From the NCBI GenBank assembly GCA_050697555.1, contig JBOHAD010000017.1, positions 1 to 39,414 of the forward strand: a stretch of DNA of 39,414 nucleotides. Direction: 5' to 3'. This document shows, piece by piece, positions 1-7,142 of the stretch. A program made the translations under genes and the position numbers. The notes beneath the pieces were generated by a model. That model was not told the origin of the DNA. It worked only from the letters and a program-made list of their open reading frames with translations, and made no database searches. The DNA comes from DASQWP01 sp050697555 (lineage in GTDB: Bacteria > Actinomycetota > Thermoleophilia > Gaiellales > Gaiellaceae). The number at the start of each line of letters is the position of its first letter. Position 1 is the stretch's first letter.

Positions 1-1
1 C

Positions 2-475
2 GAGCGCACGTATGTAAACCGCTACGTGCGGCTCCGCTATCGCGGACAGGTGCACGAAGTCGAGACGCCGGTCCCTGCCGGCCCGATCGAAGAGGACGCT
101 GTCGGAGAGATCCTGCGCTCCTTCGAGCAGCTCTACGAGATGAAGTACGGTCACGGCACGACGTACGCCCATGCGGGGCTCCAGGCGATCACGTTCAGCG
201 TGCACGCGTTCGGGCGTCTCTATCCGCCCAAGCTCGCCACGTACGCCGCGAATGGACGCAGTCCCGAGGGCGCGCGGAAGCCTGACCGTCCCGTGTACTT
301 TCGCGGCGAAGGCTTCGTTCAGACCCAGATCTACGACGCGGACCGGCTCGGTCCCGGACAGCGGCTCCTCGGGCCCGCGATCGTCGAGGCGATCGACACC
401 ACGCTCGTCGTACACCCGGGACAGGAAGCCGAGGTCGACCCCTACCTCAATCTCGTCATCTCGACCTCGGGTTAG
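2..475 (+). CDS. Hydantoinase/oxoprolinase subunit A (HyuA-like), C-terminal end only
   Basis: The frame is open from the first bases of the window, so the gene is cut by the window edge and only about the last 157 codons are present. The residues match the C-terminal domain of the HyuA/N-methylhydantoinase/acetone carboxylase family: a RYRGQ strand near the start, a helix around FEQLYEMKYGHG, and LLGPAIVEAIDTTLVVHPG near the end. Full-length members are about 650-700 residues and catalyse ATP-dependent opening of hydantoin or 5-oxoproline rings together with a B subunit. No B subunit follows; it may lie upstream. The next gene starts 21 bp downstream on the same strand, so one operon with the two dehydrogenase-like genes is likely. 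The substrate cannot be read from this fragment. Confidence 0.85.
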   Translation, partial: ERTYVNRYVRLRYRGQVHEVETPVPAGPIEEDAVGEILRSFEQLYEMKYGHGTTYAHAGLQAITFSVHAFGRLYPPKLATYAANGRSPEGARKPDRPVYFRGEGFVQTQIYDADRLGPGQRLLGPAIVEAIDTTLVVHPGQEAEVDPYLNLVISTSG

Positions 476-496
476 TCGGCTTGGAGCGGTAAGAAC

Positions 497-1594
497 GTGC
501 CCTTCACCGTAGCCGTCCTCGGCGCCGGCGCGGGCGGTGCAGCAACCGCCGCGGACCTCGCGGCGAGGGATTACCGGGTCCGTCTTTGGACGCGTTCGGA
601 GCAGACGATCGCTCCGTACCGCGCCGCAAACAGCGTCGCCTTCCGGGGCGTCCTCGGCGACGGCGAGGTCGGTGTGGCCTGCGCGACGACCGATCTCGGT
701 CACGCACTGGAGGGCGCCGACGTGGCCGTGGTGAGCATGCCCTCGACCGGTCACGAGCACGTGGCCCGGGCACTTGCGGCCGCAGCACCGCCTCCTCTCG
801 TGCTCAACCCGGGGCAGACCGGGAGCGCGCTCCGCTTTCGCGCGATCTTCGCGGAGGAGCACGCAGCGCTGCCGCCTCTTGCCGAGCTTTCGACGCTCGC
901 CTACGTGGCTCGCCTCCACACTCCTGGCTGCGTCACCGTCTCTGGCGTCGCCAGATGCGTGAGGGCAGCCTGTCTTCCCAACGGCGAGGAGGCGCTGGAC
1001 GTGGCTCGTGAGCTCTTCCCGGCTGCCGATCCCGTCTCCGACGTGCTCGCGACGGCGCTGGCGAACGTCAACCTCGTCCTCCATCCGCCTGGCGCGATCC
1101 TGGGGGCGTCCTGGGTCGAGGCGACGGGAGGCGCTTTCCGCTTCTACGTCGACGGGACGACCGCGGGAGTGGCGCGCGTCATGGCGGCGCTCGACGAGGA
1201 GCGGCTGGCCGCCGCGCGCGCGTTCGGGCACGAGCTTCCGCCGCTCGCTGACGAGATGGCCTCCATCGGCACAGCGGACGTCGGGGCAGCCGCCCGCGGC
1301 GACCTGCGGGGGGCGATCGTGAACGGAGAAGCCAACCGCGAGATCCGAGCGCCGGACTCGCTCGAGCACCGCTACTACCGCGAGGACTTCGGCTTCGGAG
1401 TCGTTCCCTTTCTGGCACTGGCGGACGCGGGCGGGGTCACGGCGCCTGTCGCGGAAGCACTCCTTCGCATCGCGTCGACACTCCTCGGCGTCGATCTCGG
1501 CGAGGCGGGTCTGAACGCGGAACGCCTCGGCATCGCCGGGCTCGACCGTGAGGCGCTGCGCATGTCGGTCCAGCGCGCGGAGGCCTCCCGATGA
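497..1594 (+). CDS. Opine dehydrogenase family NAD(P)-dependent oxidoreductase
   Basis: A 365-residue protein with a Rossmann dinucleotide-binding loop GAGAGG at residues 10-15, followed by the 6-phosphogluconate-dehydrogenase-like helical C-terminal domain seen in octopine/nopaline dehydrogenases (NVNLVLHPPGAILGA near the domain junction is characteristic). Family members reductively condense an amino acid with a 2-oxoacid or run the reverse reaction. The start is GTG with GGAG about 10 nt upstream. Its stop overlaps the next start (ATGA), so it is translationally coupled to the dipicolinate-synthase-like gene. With the hydantoinase fragment upstream, the context suggests modification or catabolism of an N-substituted amino acid. 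The exact substrate is unknown. Confidence 0.82.
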   Translation: MPFTVAVLGAGAGGAATAADLAARDYRVRLWTRSEQTIAPYRAANSVAFRGVLGDGEVGVACATTDLGHALEGADVAVVSMPSTGHEHVARALAAAAPPPLVLNPGQTGSALRFRAIFAEEHAALPPLAELSTLAYVARLHTPGCVTVSGVARCVRAACLPNGEEALDVARELFPAADPVSDVLATALANVNLVLHPPGAILGASWVEATGGAFRFYVDGTTAGVARVMAALDEERLAAARAFGHELPPLADEMASIGTADVGAAARGDLRGAIVNGEANREIRAPDSLEHRYYREDFGFGVVPFLALADAGGVTAPVAEALLRIASTLLGVDLGEAGLNAERLGIAGLDREALRMSVQRAEASR

Positions 1595-2487
1595 GGTGGG
1601 AAGATCTGACCCTCGCGGTTGTTGGGGGAGACGAGCGCGAGCAGGAGATCGCCCGTCAGGCTGCCGCCGTAGGCGCTCGCGTTCGAGCGTTCGGCTTTCC
1701 CTGGCCAGCAGACGGCATCGACGGCGTCATGCTGGCTGCCAGCGCGGCCGAGGCCCTGAGGGGCGCCCACTACGCGCTCTTCCCGGTTCCGGGAATAGGC
1801 ACGGACGGCAGCCTCTTCTCACCCGCCGTGTCCGAGCCGATCGTTCCGGACAAGTCGCTCCTCGCCGAGCTCCATCCGGGCGCCCACATCCTGCTCGGAG
1901 TGGCCGACGCGGCGCTCCGGGCCGCGGCGGGGGCGACCGGGGTGACGCTTCACGAGTACGAAGGCGACGAGGAGCTGATGCTGATGCGCGCCCCGGCGAT
2001 CGTCGAGGGCGCGATCGCACTTGCCATCCGGCACATGCCCGTCACCCTCCACGCGTCGCAGGTAGCCGTTCTCGGCTTCGGAAACATCGGCTCGCACCTC
2101 GCCCGTTCGCTCCTCGGCCTCGGCGCCGACGTCCACGTCGCCGCTCGCAACCCGGTGCAGCGAGCGGATGCCTATGCCTCGGGTGCCCGACCATTGCCGT
2201 TGGAGCGACTACCCGAGGTCGCTCCCATGGTCAGCGCTCTCTTCTCGACCATCCCTGCGCAAGTCGTCGGACGCGACACTTTGACGAGGCTTCCCAAGGG
2301 CGCGCTCGTCATGGACCTCGCAGCGCCGCCCGGCAGCGTCGACCTCACGCTCGCACGAGAGCTCGGACTGGAAAGTGTGTGGGCGCGCGGCCTCGGTCGG
2401 CGCGCCCCGATCACCGTAGCGCGCAGTCAATGGGACGGGATCAAGAAGCGCATCGAATCCCTCGAGGAAGCAGCGTCGGGACGTTAG
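1591..2487 (+). CDS. Dipicolinate synthase subunit A-like oxidoreductase
   Basis: A 298-residue protein that resembles DpaA/SpoVFA over its whole length: an N-terminal flavodoxin-like domain with GTDG at 70-73, then a Rossmann domain with GFGNIG at 162-167, and a conserved MDLAAPPG segment. In endospore formers DpaA with DpaB oxidises the tetrahydrodipicolinate precursor to dipicolinic acid. Here no dpaB or spore gene is visible, and the gene overlaps the preceding opine-dehydrogenase-like gene by 4 bp. Family membership is well supported. A role in true dipicolinate synthesis is not; a different cyclic imino acid substrate is equally possible. Confidence 0.78.
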   Translation: MRWEDLTLAVVGGDEREQEIARQAAAVGARVRAFGFPWPADGIDGVMLAASAAEALRGAHYALFPVPGIGTDGSLFSPAVSEPIVPDKSLLAELHPGAHILLGVADAALRAAAGATGVTLHEYEGDEELMLMRAPAIVEGAIALAIRHMPVTLHASQVAVLGFGNIGSHLARSLLGLGADVHVAARNPVQRADAYASGARPLPLERLPEVAPMVSALFSTIPAQVVGRDTLTRLPKGALVMDLAAPPGSVDLTLARELGLESVWARGLGRRAPITVARSQWDGIKKRIESLEEAASGR

Positions 2488-2711
2488 TGCTGAGGCAGCT
2501 CGTAAGCCGAGCAAGGGGCCTCATTCGCTGGACGGCGGGATGCCAGCGGTGCGGCGTGCACGACGTGACTGTCGAGCGGTGGATTGTCGCGTCGCCGGTC
2601 TCCACTGGGCAGGACTCCTGCGAGGCGCTCTGCCAGGAATGCGTCGAGCGGGCTTGGGCGCACGGACAGCGAGTGGAGCGTCCGCCCCTATCCATCGTTC
2701 CGTACGCCTAG
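2487..2711 (+). CDS. Small CxxC protein, hypothetical
   Basis: A 74-residue reading frame starting at a GTG that shares its first base with the last base of the preceding TAG stop. It contains CQRC near residue 19 and CEALCQEC near residue 51, so four cysteines are spaced as in a small zinc ribbon, and ends in PLSIVPYA. The tight coupling to the dpaA-like gene and the paired CxxC motifs argue for a real gene. I do not recognise a family. It could be a fortuitous continuation of a shadow frame, since that frame is open upstream through the previous gene. Confidence 0.4.
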   Translation: MLRQLVSRARGLIRWTAGCQRCGVHDVTVERWIVASPVSTGQDSCEALCQECVERAWAHGQRVERPPLSIVPYA

Positions 2712-2768
2712 GAGACGTTCCTCGCTGAAGCGGCGCCGCCCCCAGGACGCCGCTGCACCGCCGCGAGG

Positions 2769-3164
2769 TCACGGACGGGGCGAAGCGGGAAGCGCTTCAC
2801 GCCTCCGCGCGCCTGCCATGCCAAGCATCCCCGACCCGAGCGCAACCCCGGCCAGAATGAGCACCAGGCCGAGGACGGCGTTGAGCGTGACGCGCTCGTC
2901 GAGGAGCGCTACCCCGTAGAAGAGTGCAATCGGCGGCAGTAAGTAGGTCACGAGCGAGGTGCGTGACGACCCATACGTGTTGATGAGGCGATAAAGGATC
3001 AGGTAGGCGAAAGCCGTTCCGAAGACCCCCAGCGCGGCGACTGAGCCGAGCGCCTTCCAGCCGGGGACGCTCTCCGGAAGCTGCAATACGGCAAAAGGCA
3101 GAAGGATCAGCGCGCCCGAGATCGCCGTGCCGGCGGAGATGACGCTCGCGCAGTAGCGATCCCT
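2769..3164 (-). pseudogene. EamA/DMT-family transporter, C-terminal half only
   Basis: Read on the minus strand, the frame directly after the pheA stop encodes about 130 residues typical of the second EamA repeat of drug/metabolite transporters: helices around SAGTAISGALILLPFA, LGVFGTAFAYLILYRLI, SLVTYLLPPIALFYGVALL and LGLVLILAGVAL. A complete protein has two such repeats (about 290-300 residues, ten helices). The whole first repeat is missing, and the similarity begins a few codons after the pheA stop with no good start codon; the only starts are internal, such as TTG at 3086. I read it as the relic of a recombination or deletion. A functional five-helix transporter is possible but less likely. 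Confidence 0.7.
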
Positions 3165-4004
3165 TTATTGCTCCGCGTCCGCGGCGTACGAGCCGAAAAC
3201 ACGAAGCTGCTGCGCGTGGGTTGCGACCTCCGCAAGGGCTTCGTGGACGATTGCGTCCAGCGGGTGGCCGTCGAGCACGGCGTCGAAGCGGTAGCGCCAC
3301 GGGGAGTGGGGGATCGGCCGGGAGACGAGCTGGACGAGGTCGATCCCATGCTGGGCGAACGGCTCGATCGCCCGGTGGAGCGCGCCCGGCTGGTGATCCG
3401 TGACGAACGAGAAGGCCGTGCGCCGGCACTCGCCGGCACGGTCGAGCCGCACGTGCGTCGCGACCGAGACGAACCGCGTGTAAGCCTCGGGATGGTCACC
3501 GACATCACCCGCGATAACCGTGAGCCCGTGCAGCTTCGCTGCTCGCTCGCTCGCGATGGCAGCCTCCGCGGGGTGGCCGCGCTCGGCCACCTGCGCCGCG
3601 GCGTCAGTCGTTGTCGCCGCCGCGATCGCAGTCGCCCACGGCATCGCGGCCAGGAGGCGCCGGCACTGGTCGAGGGCGGCTGGATGGGAGCGGACGACAC
3701 GGATCTCCTCGAGCGGGACTTGCGTGGGGCCGACGAGCCAGTGGCGGATGGGGAGCACGGCCTCGGCGGTGATCGCGAGCGGTGAGTCGTAGAGGAGGTC
3801 GTGCGTTTCCGCCACCGGCCCCGAAAGCGAGCTTTCGATCGGGAGGACGCCGAACTCCACCGTCCCTGCGGCCGCCGCCTCGGCGACCGCGGAGAAGCTT
3901 GGAAGAGGGAGAAGATCTGCCCCCGCCGGGAAGAGCCGGTCGCAGGCGGCTGCGCTGTGGGCGCCGTCGCGGCCGGGGTAAGCGACACTCGGTTGGTTCG
4001 GCAC
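3165..4004 (-). CDS. pheA: Prephenate dehydratase
   Basis: Converts prephenate to phenylpyruvate, the committed step to phenylalanine. The 279-residue protein has a monofunctional PheA layout: a periplasmic-binding-like catalytic domain with the diagnostic TRF motif at 176-178 and a C-terminal ACT domain (about 195-270). The ACT domain keeps GAL (207-209), but the usual ESRP phenylalanine-binding motif reads VSRP (227-230). I chose the GTG at 4004 because GAGAGG lies 5 nt upstream; a GTG two codons earlier would have its Shine-Dalgarno too close, and residues upstream of it do not look coding. The gene has its own promoter and a Phe-rich leader peptide (4087-4155), so it is not simply the end of the arg operon. 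Confidence 0.93.
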   Translation of the reverse strand: MPNQPSVAYPGRDGAHSAAACDRLFPAGADLLPLPSFSAVAEAAAAGTVEFGVLPIESSLSGPVAETHDLLYDSPLAITAEAVLPIRHWLVGPTQVPLEEIRVVRSHPAALDQCRRLLAAMPWATAIAAATTTDAAAQVAERGHPAEAAIASERAAKLHGLTVIAGDVGDHPEAYTRFVSVATHVRLDRAGECRRTAFSFVTDHQPGALHRAIEPFAQHGIDLVQLVSRPIPHSPWRYRFDAVLDGHPLDAIVHEALAEVATHAQQLRVFGSYAADAEQ

Positions 4005-4007
4005 AGG

Positions 4008-4091
4008 CACCTCTCGACTGCGTAGGTAGTGGACCTCCCGCTTCTCGAGTCGAGCTAGTCGGCGGAGGCGGGAAAGGGGATGCCGGCTAGC
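4008..4091 (-). promoter_or_regulatory. pheA leader RNA: stop-codon stem and SD-sequestering pairing
   Basis: After the leader peptide the transcript can form a 10-bp stem between 4082-4091 (GCTAGCCGGC, which contains the leader's TAG) and 4054-4063 (GCCGACTAGC), with one C-A mismatch and an 18-nt pyrimidine-rich loop. Further on, CTCGACT (4048-4054) is perfectly complementary to AGTCGAG (4013-4019), which overlaps the pheA Shine-Dalgarno GAGAGG. No U-run follows, so the likely outcome is translational control and not intrinsic termination. The same stem and loop sequence recurs in front of gltB at 26577-26616. Confidence 0.65.
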
Positions 4092-4155
4092 GCACGAAGA
4101 CGCGGGCAAAGACAAAGCCGGAGAAGCGAATGGATGCCTCGGCTGCACGCGTCAC
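4087..4155 (-). CDS. pheA leader peptide, Phe-rich
   Basis: A 22-codon frame starting at GTG (4155) and ending with CGC TAG. Its second half reads FSGFVFARVFVR, with four Phe codons (TTC, TTT, TTT, TTC) among twelve, just before a structured region in front of pheA. This is the classic arrangement of an amino-acid attenuator leader: a ribosome short of charged tRNA-Phe would stall here and change the folding downstream. The start lies 9 nt after a -10 box, so the transcript has almost no 5' UTR. It is too short for standard gene calling. No protein homology is expected. Confidence 0.7.
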   Translation of the reverse strand: MTRAAEASIRFSGFVFARVFVR

Positions 4156-4164
4156 GGAGACGAC

Positions 4165-4193
4165 AGCGTACGACCGGGAGCCTTCGGCGTCAA
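4165..4193 (-). promoter_or_regulatory. Promoter of pheA leader transcript
   Basis: On the minus strand TTGACG (4193-4188) is followed after exactly 17 bp by TACGCT (4170-4165), a good -35 and a TANNNT -10. The leader GTG follows after 9 nt. The position between argH and the leader peptide explains how pheA can be expressed independently of the arg genes. Confidence 0.65.
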
Positions 4194-4249
4194 CGAGCGA
4201 GCACCGGGCGGGCCCAGACGAAGCACTTGCGCGGCCGTTCAGGAAGAGC

Positions 4250-5479
4250 TCAAGCACCGAAGCGCAGTCTGGCCTCGGCGAGGGCCTCGCGCACGCCGCC
4301 GGGACCTGGGGCGGCGCGGGGGGCGGGCTCGGCCGGAGGTGTGAACCGTCCCTCGCGAATCGCGGCGGCGACCGTCTCGTGCGCCTCTCTGAAGGGCATG
4401 CCTTCGAGCACGAGGGCCTCGGCCGCGTCGGTCGCGCGCAGCATCGGGTCGGCGGCCGCCGCGGCGAGACGTGCCCGGTCGAACTCGAGCCCCGCGACGA
4501 GCACGGCGAGCGCCGCGAGCGCGCCGCGGACGTCGCGCCGGGCCGCGAACAGAGGCTCCTTGTCCTCCTGCAGGTCGCGGTTGTAGGCGAGCGGCAGCCC
4601 CTTCACCGTCGCCAAGAGGCCGGCCAGGCGTCCCAGGGCCGCTCCTGCCTTGCCGCGGGCGAGCTCGGCGACGTCGGGGTTGAGCTTCTGCGGCATCGTC
4701 GACGAGCCGGTGCCCGCCTCCTCGGGCAGGCGCACGAAGCCCCACTCGCTCGTCGCCCACAGGCAGAGCTCCTCGCCGATGCGGGACAGGTGGGAGAAGA
4801 GGACGGCGCAGGCGTAGAGGTAGTCGAGGGCGAAGTCGCGGTCGGCGACGGCGTCGAGCGAGTTCCGCATGGGCTGGGGCGGGGGCGAGAGGGGGAGGGT
4901 CGATCCGGCGAGGGCGCCCGCCCCGAGCGGCGAGGGGCGCGCCTGCTCGGCCGCGAAGGCGAAGCGCGTGCGATCGCGCTCGAGCATCTCGGCCCAGGCA
5001 AGCAGGTGGTGGCCGACGGTGACGGGCTGGGCCCGCTGGAGGTGGGTGTAGCCGGGCATCGGGGTCGCCGCCTCTCGCTCGGCCTGCTCGAGGACGGCGT
5101 CGGCGAGTCTTCCGATCGCATTGACCGCCTCGCGGCACCCGTCTCCGACGTAGAGGCGCAGAGCCGCCGCCACCTGGTCGTTGCGGGAGCGACCCGCGTG
5201 GACCTTGCGGCCGACGGACCCCAGCAGGCGCTCGAGGGCGGAGTGGACGTCTTCATCTTCTCTCGCCAGCAAGGGTGTCCCCTGTTCTCGAACGTGAGCA
5301 AGCGTCGACTCGGCGTCCGCCAGCTCCTCGGCGGAGAGCAGCCCGGCGTCCTCCAGCCGGCGGGCGTGGAGAAGGGTCGCTTCGCAGTCGTAGGGAAGCA
5401 GCTCCGCGTCCTGGACGCGGAGGAACTCCCACACCTCGGGCGCGAGCTCGCTTTCGACCCGGGCGGCCCAGAGAGTCAT
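4250..5479 (-). CDS. argH: Argininosuccinate lyase
   Basis: Splits argininosuccinate into arginine and fumarate, the last step of arginine synthesis. It has 409 residues and the fumarase/aspartase fold with its three conserved segments: EDVHSALE (76-83), THLQRAQP (145-152) and the signature GSSTMPQKLNPD (258-269) carrying the catalytic serine loop. The length is slightly below the usual 450-470. The ATG at 5479 overlaps the argG stop (ATGA). It is the last gene of the argCJBDRGH run; the pheA promoter follows about 57 bp beyond its stop. Confidence 0.97.
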   Translation of the reverse strand: MTLWAARVESELAPEVWEFLRVQDAELLPYDCEATLLHARRLEDAGLLSAEELADAESTLAHVREQGTPLLAREDEDVHSALERLLGSVGRKVHAGRSRNDQVAAALRLYVGDGCREAVNAIGRLADAVLEQAEREAATPMPGYTHLQRAQPVTVGHHLLAWAEMLERDRTRFAFAAEQARPSPLGAGALAGSTLPLSPPPQPMRNSLDAVADRDFALDYLYACAVLFSHLSRIGEELCLWATSEWGFVRLPEEAGTGSSTMPQKLNPDVAELARGKAGAALGRLAGLLATVKGLPLAYNRDLQEDKEPLFAARRDVRGALAALAVLVAGLEFDRARLAAAAADPMLRATDAAEALVLEGMPFREAHETVAAAIREGRFTPPAEPAPRAAPGPGGVREALAEARLRFGA

Positions 5480-6681
5480 ACCGCCGCCAGCCTCCTCGCC
5501 CGCGCGGCGGCGAGCTCGGTCTCGAGCGCGGCGATCTGGACGAAGCCCTCGGCGGCGGCGTGCGGGAAGGTCTCGCCTTCGGCGTAGGACGCGAGCGTCT
5601 CGGCGTAGAGGGCGCCGGGCGAGCGCCGGCCGCTCACGACCGCGGCGGCGGGGCGGAGCTCTAGGCGGACCTCGCCCTCGACGACGTCCTGCGTCGCGTC
5701 GACGAACGCGTCGATCGCCTCGCGGGCCGGGCTGAACCAGAGCCCCTCGTAGACGAGGGTCGCCCAGCGCTCCTCGAGCAGGCGCTTCGTCTCGAGCTCG
5801 GCGCGCGTGAGCACGAGGTCCTCGAGCGCCCGATGGGCCTCGATCAGGACGAGCGCCGCGGGCGCCTCGTAGAGCTCGCGGCTCTTGATGCCCACGGCGC
5901 GGTTCTCGATCATGTCGATTCGCCCGATCCCGTACGCGCCGGCGCGTGCATTGAGCTCCGCGACGAGGTCGGCGAGCTCGAGCTCCTCCCCCTCCAGCGC
6001 GACCGGCAGGCCCTGCCTGAATGCGACGACCAGCCCGGACGGCGTGGGCGCCGACGCGAGGTCGGCCGTGAGCTCGAAGGCCTCCTCGGGCGGCGCGGTC
6101 CACGGATCCTCGAGTGCTCCCGCCTCGATCGAGCGGCCGAGCAGATTGGCGTCGATCGAGTAGGGGGACGCAGTCGTGGCCGCGACCGGGATGCCACGGG
6201 CGCGCGCGTACGCGATCTCCTCTTCGCGCGTCCAGACACGATCGCGCAGGGGCGCGATCACCCGCACGCCCGGATAGTTCGCCCGGAAGGCGAGCTCGAA
6301 GCGGAGCTGGTCGTTTCCCTTCCCCGTGCATCCGTGCACGACCGCCTCGGCACCGAGCTCCAGCGCGAGCGAGGCGACGGCCTCGGCGATCACGGGCCGC
6401 GAGAGAGCGGAGACGAGCGGGTACTTGCCCTCGTAGAGGGCGTTCGTCTTCAGAGCCCTCGCCACCTGCTCAGAAACGAACTCGTTCCTGCGGTCGAGGA
6501 CGACGACTTCGTCGGCCCCGGCGGCGCGCCCGCGGGCGACGGCGGGTTCGATCTCGACCTCCTGCCCGACGTCGACGAGGACGCCGACGACCTCGTCGAA
6601 GCCATAGTCCTCCCGCAGCCAAACGATCGCGCAACTCGTGTCGAGCCCACCCGAGTAGGCGAGCACAGCGGTGTTGGTCAT
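5476..6681 (-). CDS. argG: Argininosuccinate synthase
   Basis: Joins citrulline and aspartate with ATP. The protein has 401 residues, the usual length, and starts with the N-type ATP-pyrophosphatase loop SGGLDTS at residues 10-16. Other family blocks are EGKYPLVSALSRP and VHGCTGKGNDQLRFE, and the IGRIDMIENRAVGIKSRELYEAPAA region is intact. It overlaps argR upstream (ATGA at 6678-6681) and argH downstream, so it is translationally coupled within the arg operon and is presumably repressed by ArgR with the other genes. Confidence 0.97.
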   Translation of the reverse strand: MTNTAVLAYSGGLDTSCAIVWLREDYGFDEVVGVLVDVGQEVEIEPAVARGRAAGADEVVVLDRRNEFVSEQVARALKTNALYEGKYPLVSALSRPVIAEAVASLALELGAEAVVHGCTGKGNDQLRFELAFRANYPGVRVIAPLRDRVWTREEEIAYARARGIPVAATTASPYSIDANLLGRSIEAGALEDPWTAPPEEAFELTADLASAPTPSGLVVAFRQGLPVALEGEELELADLVAELNARAGAYGIGRIDMIENRAVGIKSRELYEAPAALVLIEAHRALEDLVLTRAELETKRLLEERWATLVYEGLWFSPAREAIDAFVDATQDVVEGEVRLELRPAAAVVSGRRSPGALYAETLASYAEGETFPHAAAEGFVQIAALETELAAARARRLAAV

Positions 6682-7142
6682 GCAACTCCTTCCAGCAGGT
6701 GCTCTCTCAGCTCGTTGCGGAGCGCTGCGCCCGAGACACCCTCGCGCGCCACGACGAGGATTGTGTTGTCGCCCGCCACCGTGCCGAGGATGTCCGGGTG
6801 CACGGCCTCGTCCATCACCTGGGCGAGCGCGTTCGCGTACCCGGAAGGCGTGAGAACGAGGACGAGGTTTCCACTCGCCTCGACCGACAGCGCCCAGCGG
6901 CGCATGCCCGCCTGGAGCTCGCGCAGGCGGTCGCGATCCGCCGTCCCGGGAAGGGCGTAGACGAGCCGGCCGCTCGATGCCCGCACCTTCACGAGGCCGA
7001 GCTCGTGGATGTCGCGGGAGACGGTCGTCTGTACGACGTCGTAGCCGCCCGCTCGCAGCGCCTCGACCAGCTCGCTCTGCGTCGAGATCAGCCGCTCGCG
7101 GACGAGCCGGAGGATGTCGCCCTGGCGCTCGCGCCTCGTCAC
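6678..7142 (-). CDS. argR: Arginine repressor ArgR
   Basis: A 154-residue hexameric-repressor-type protein. The N-terminal winged helix carries QTTVSRDIHELGLVKVR, the DNA-recognition segment with its SR pair. The C-terminal oligomerisation and arginine-binding domain contains GTVAGDNTILVV (the GDNT loop). The GTG at 7142 overlaps the argD stop, and the alternative upstream starts only extend into the argD shadow frame. As in many actinomycetes the regulator sits inside the operon it controls. Its likely target is the palindrome pair at 11078-11113 between argC and carA. Confidence 0.95.
   Translation of the reverse strand: MTRRERQGDILRLVRERLISTQSELVEALRAGGYDVVQTTVSRDIHELGLVKVRASSGRLVYALPGTADRDRLRELQAGMRRWALSVEASGNLVLVLTPSGYANALAQVMDEAVHPDILGTVAGDNTILVVAREGVSGAALRNELREHLLEGVA

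Noticed and set aside
4005..4148. Longer pheA starting at 4148
   Set aside because: The extra residues have no family similarity, overlap the leader peptide and its RNA structure, and the GTG at 4004 has a well-placed GAGAGG.
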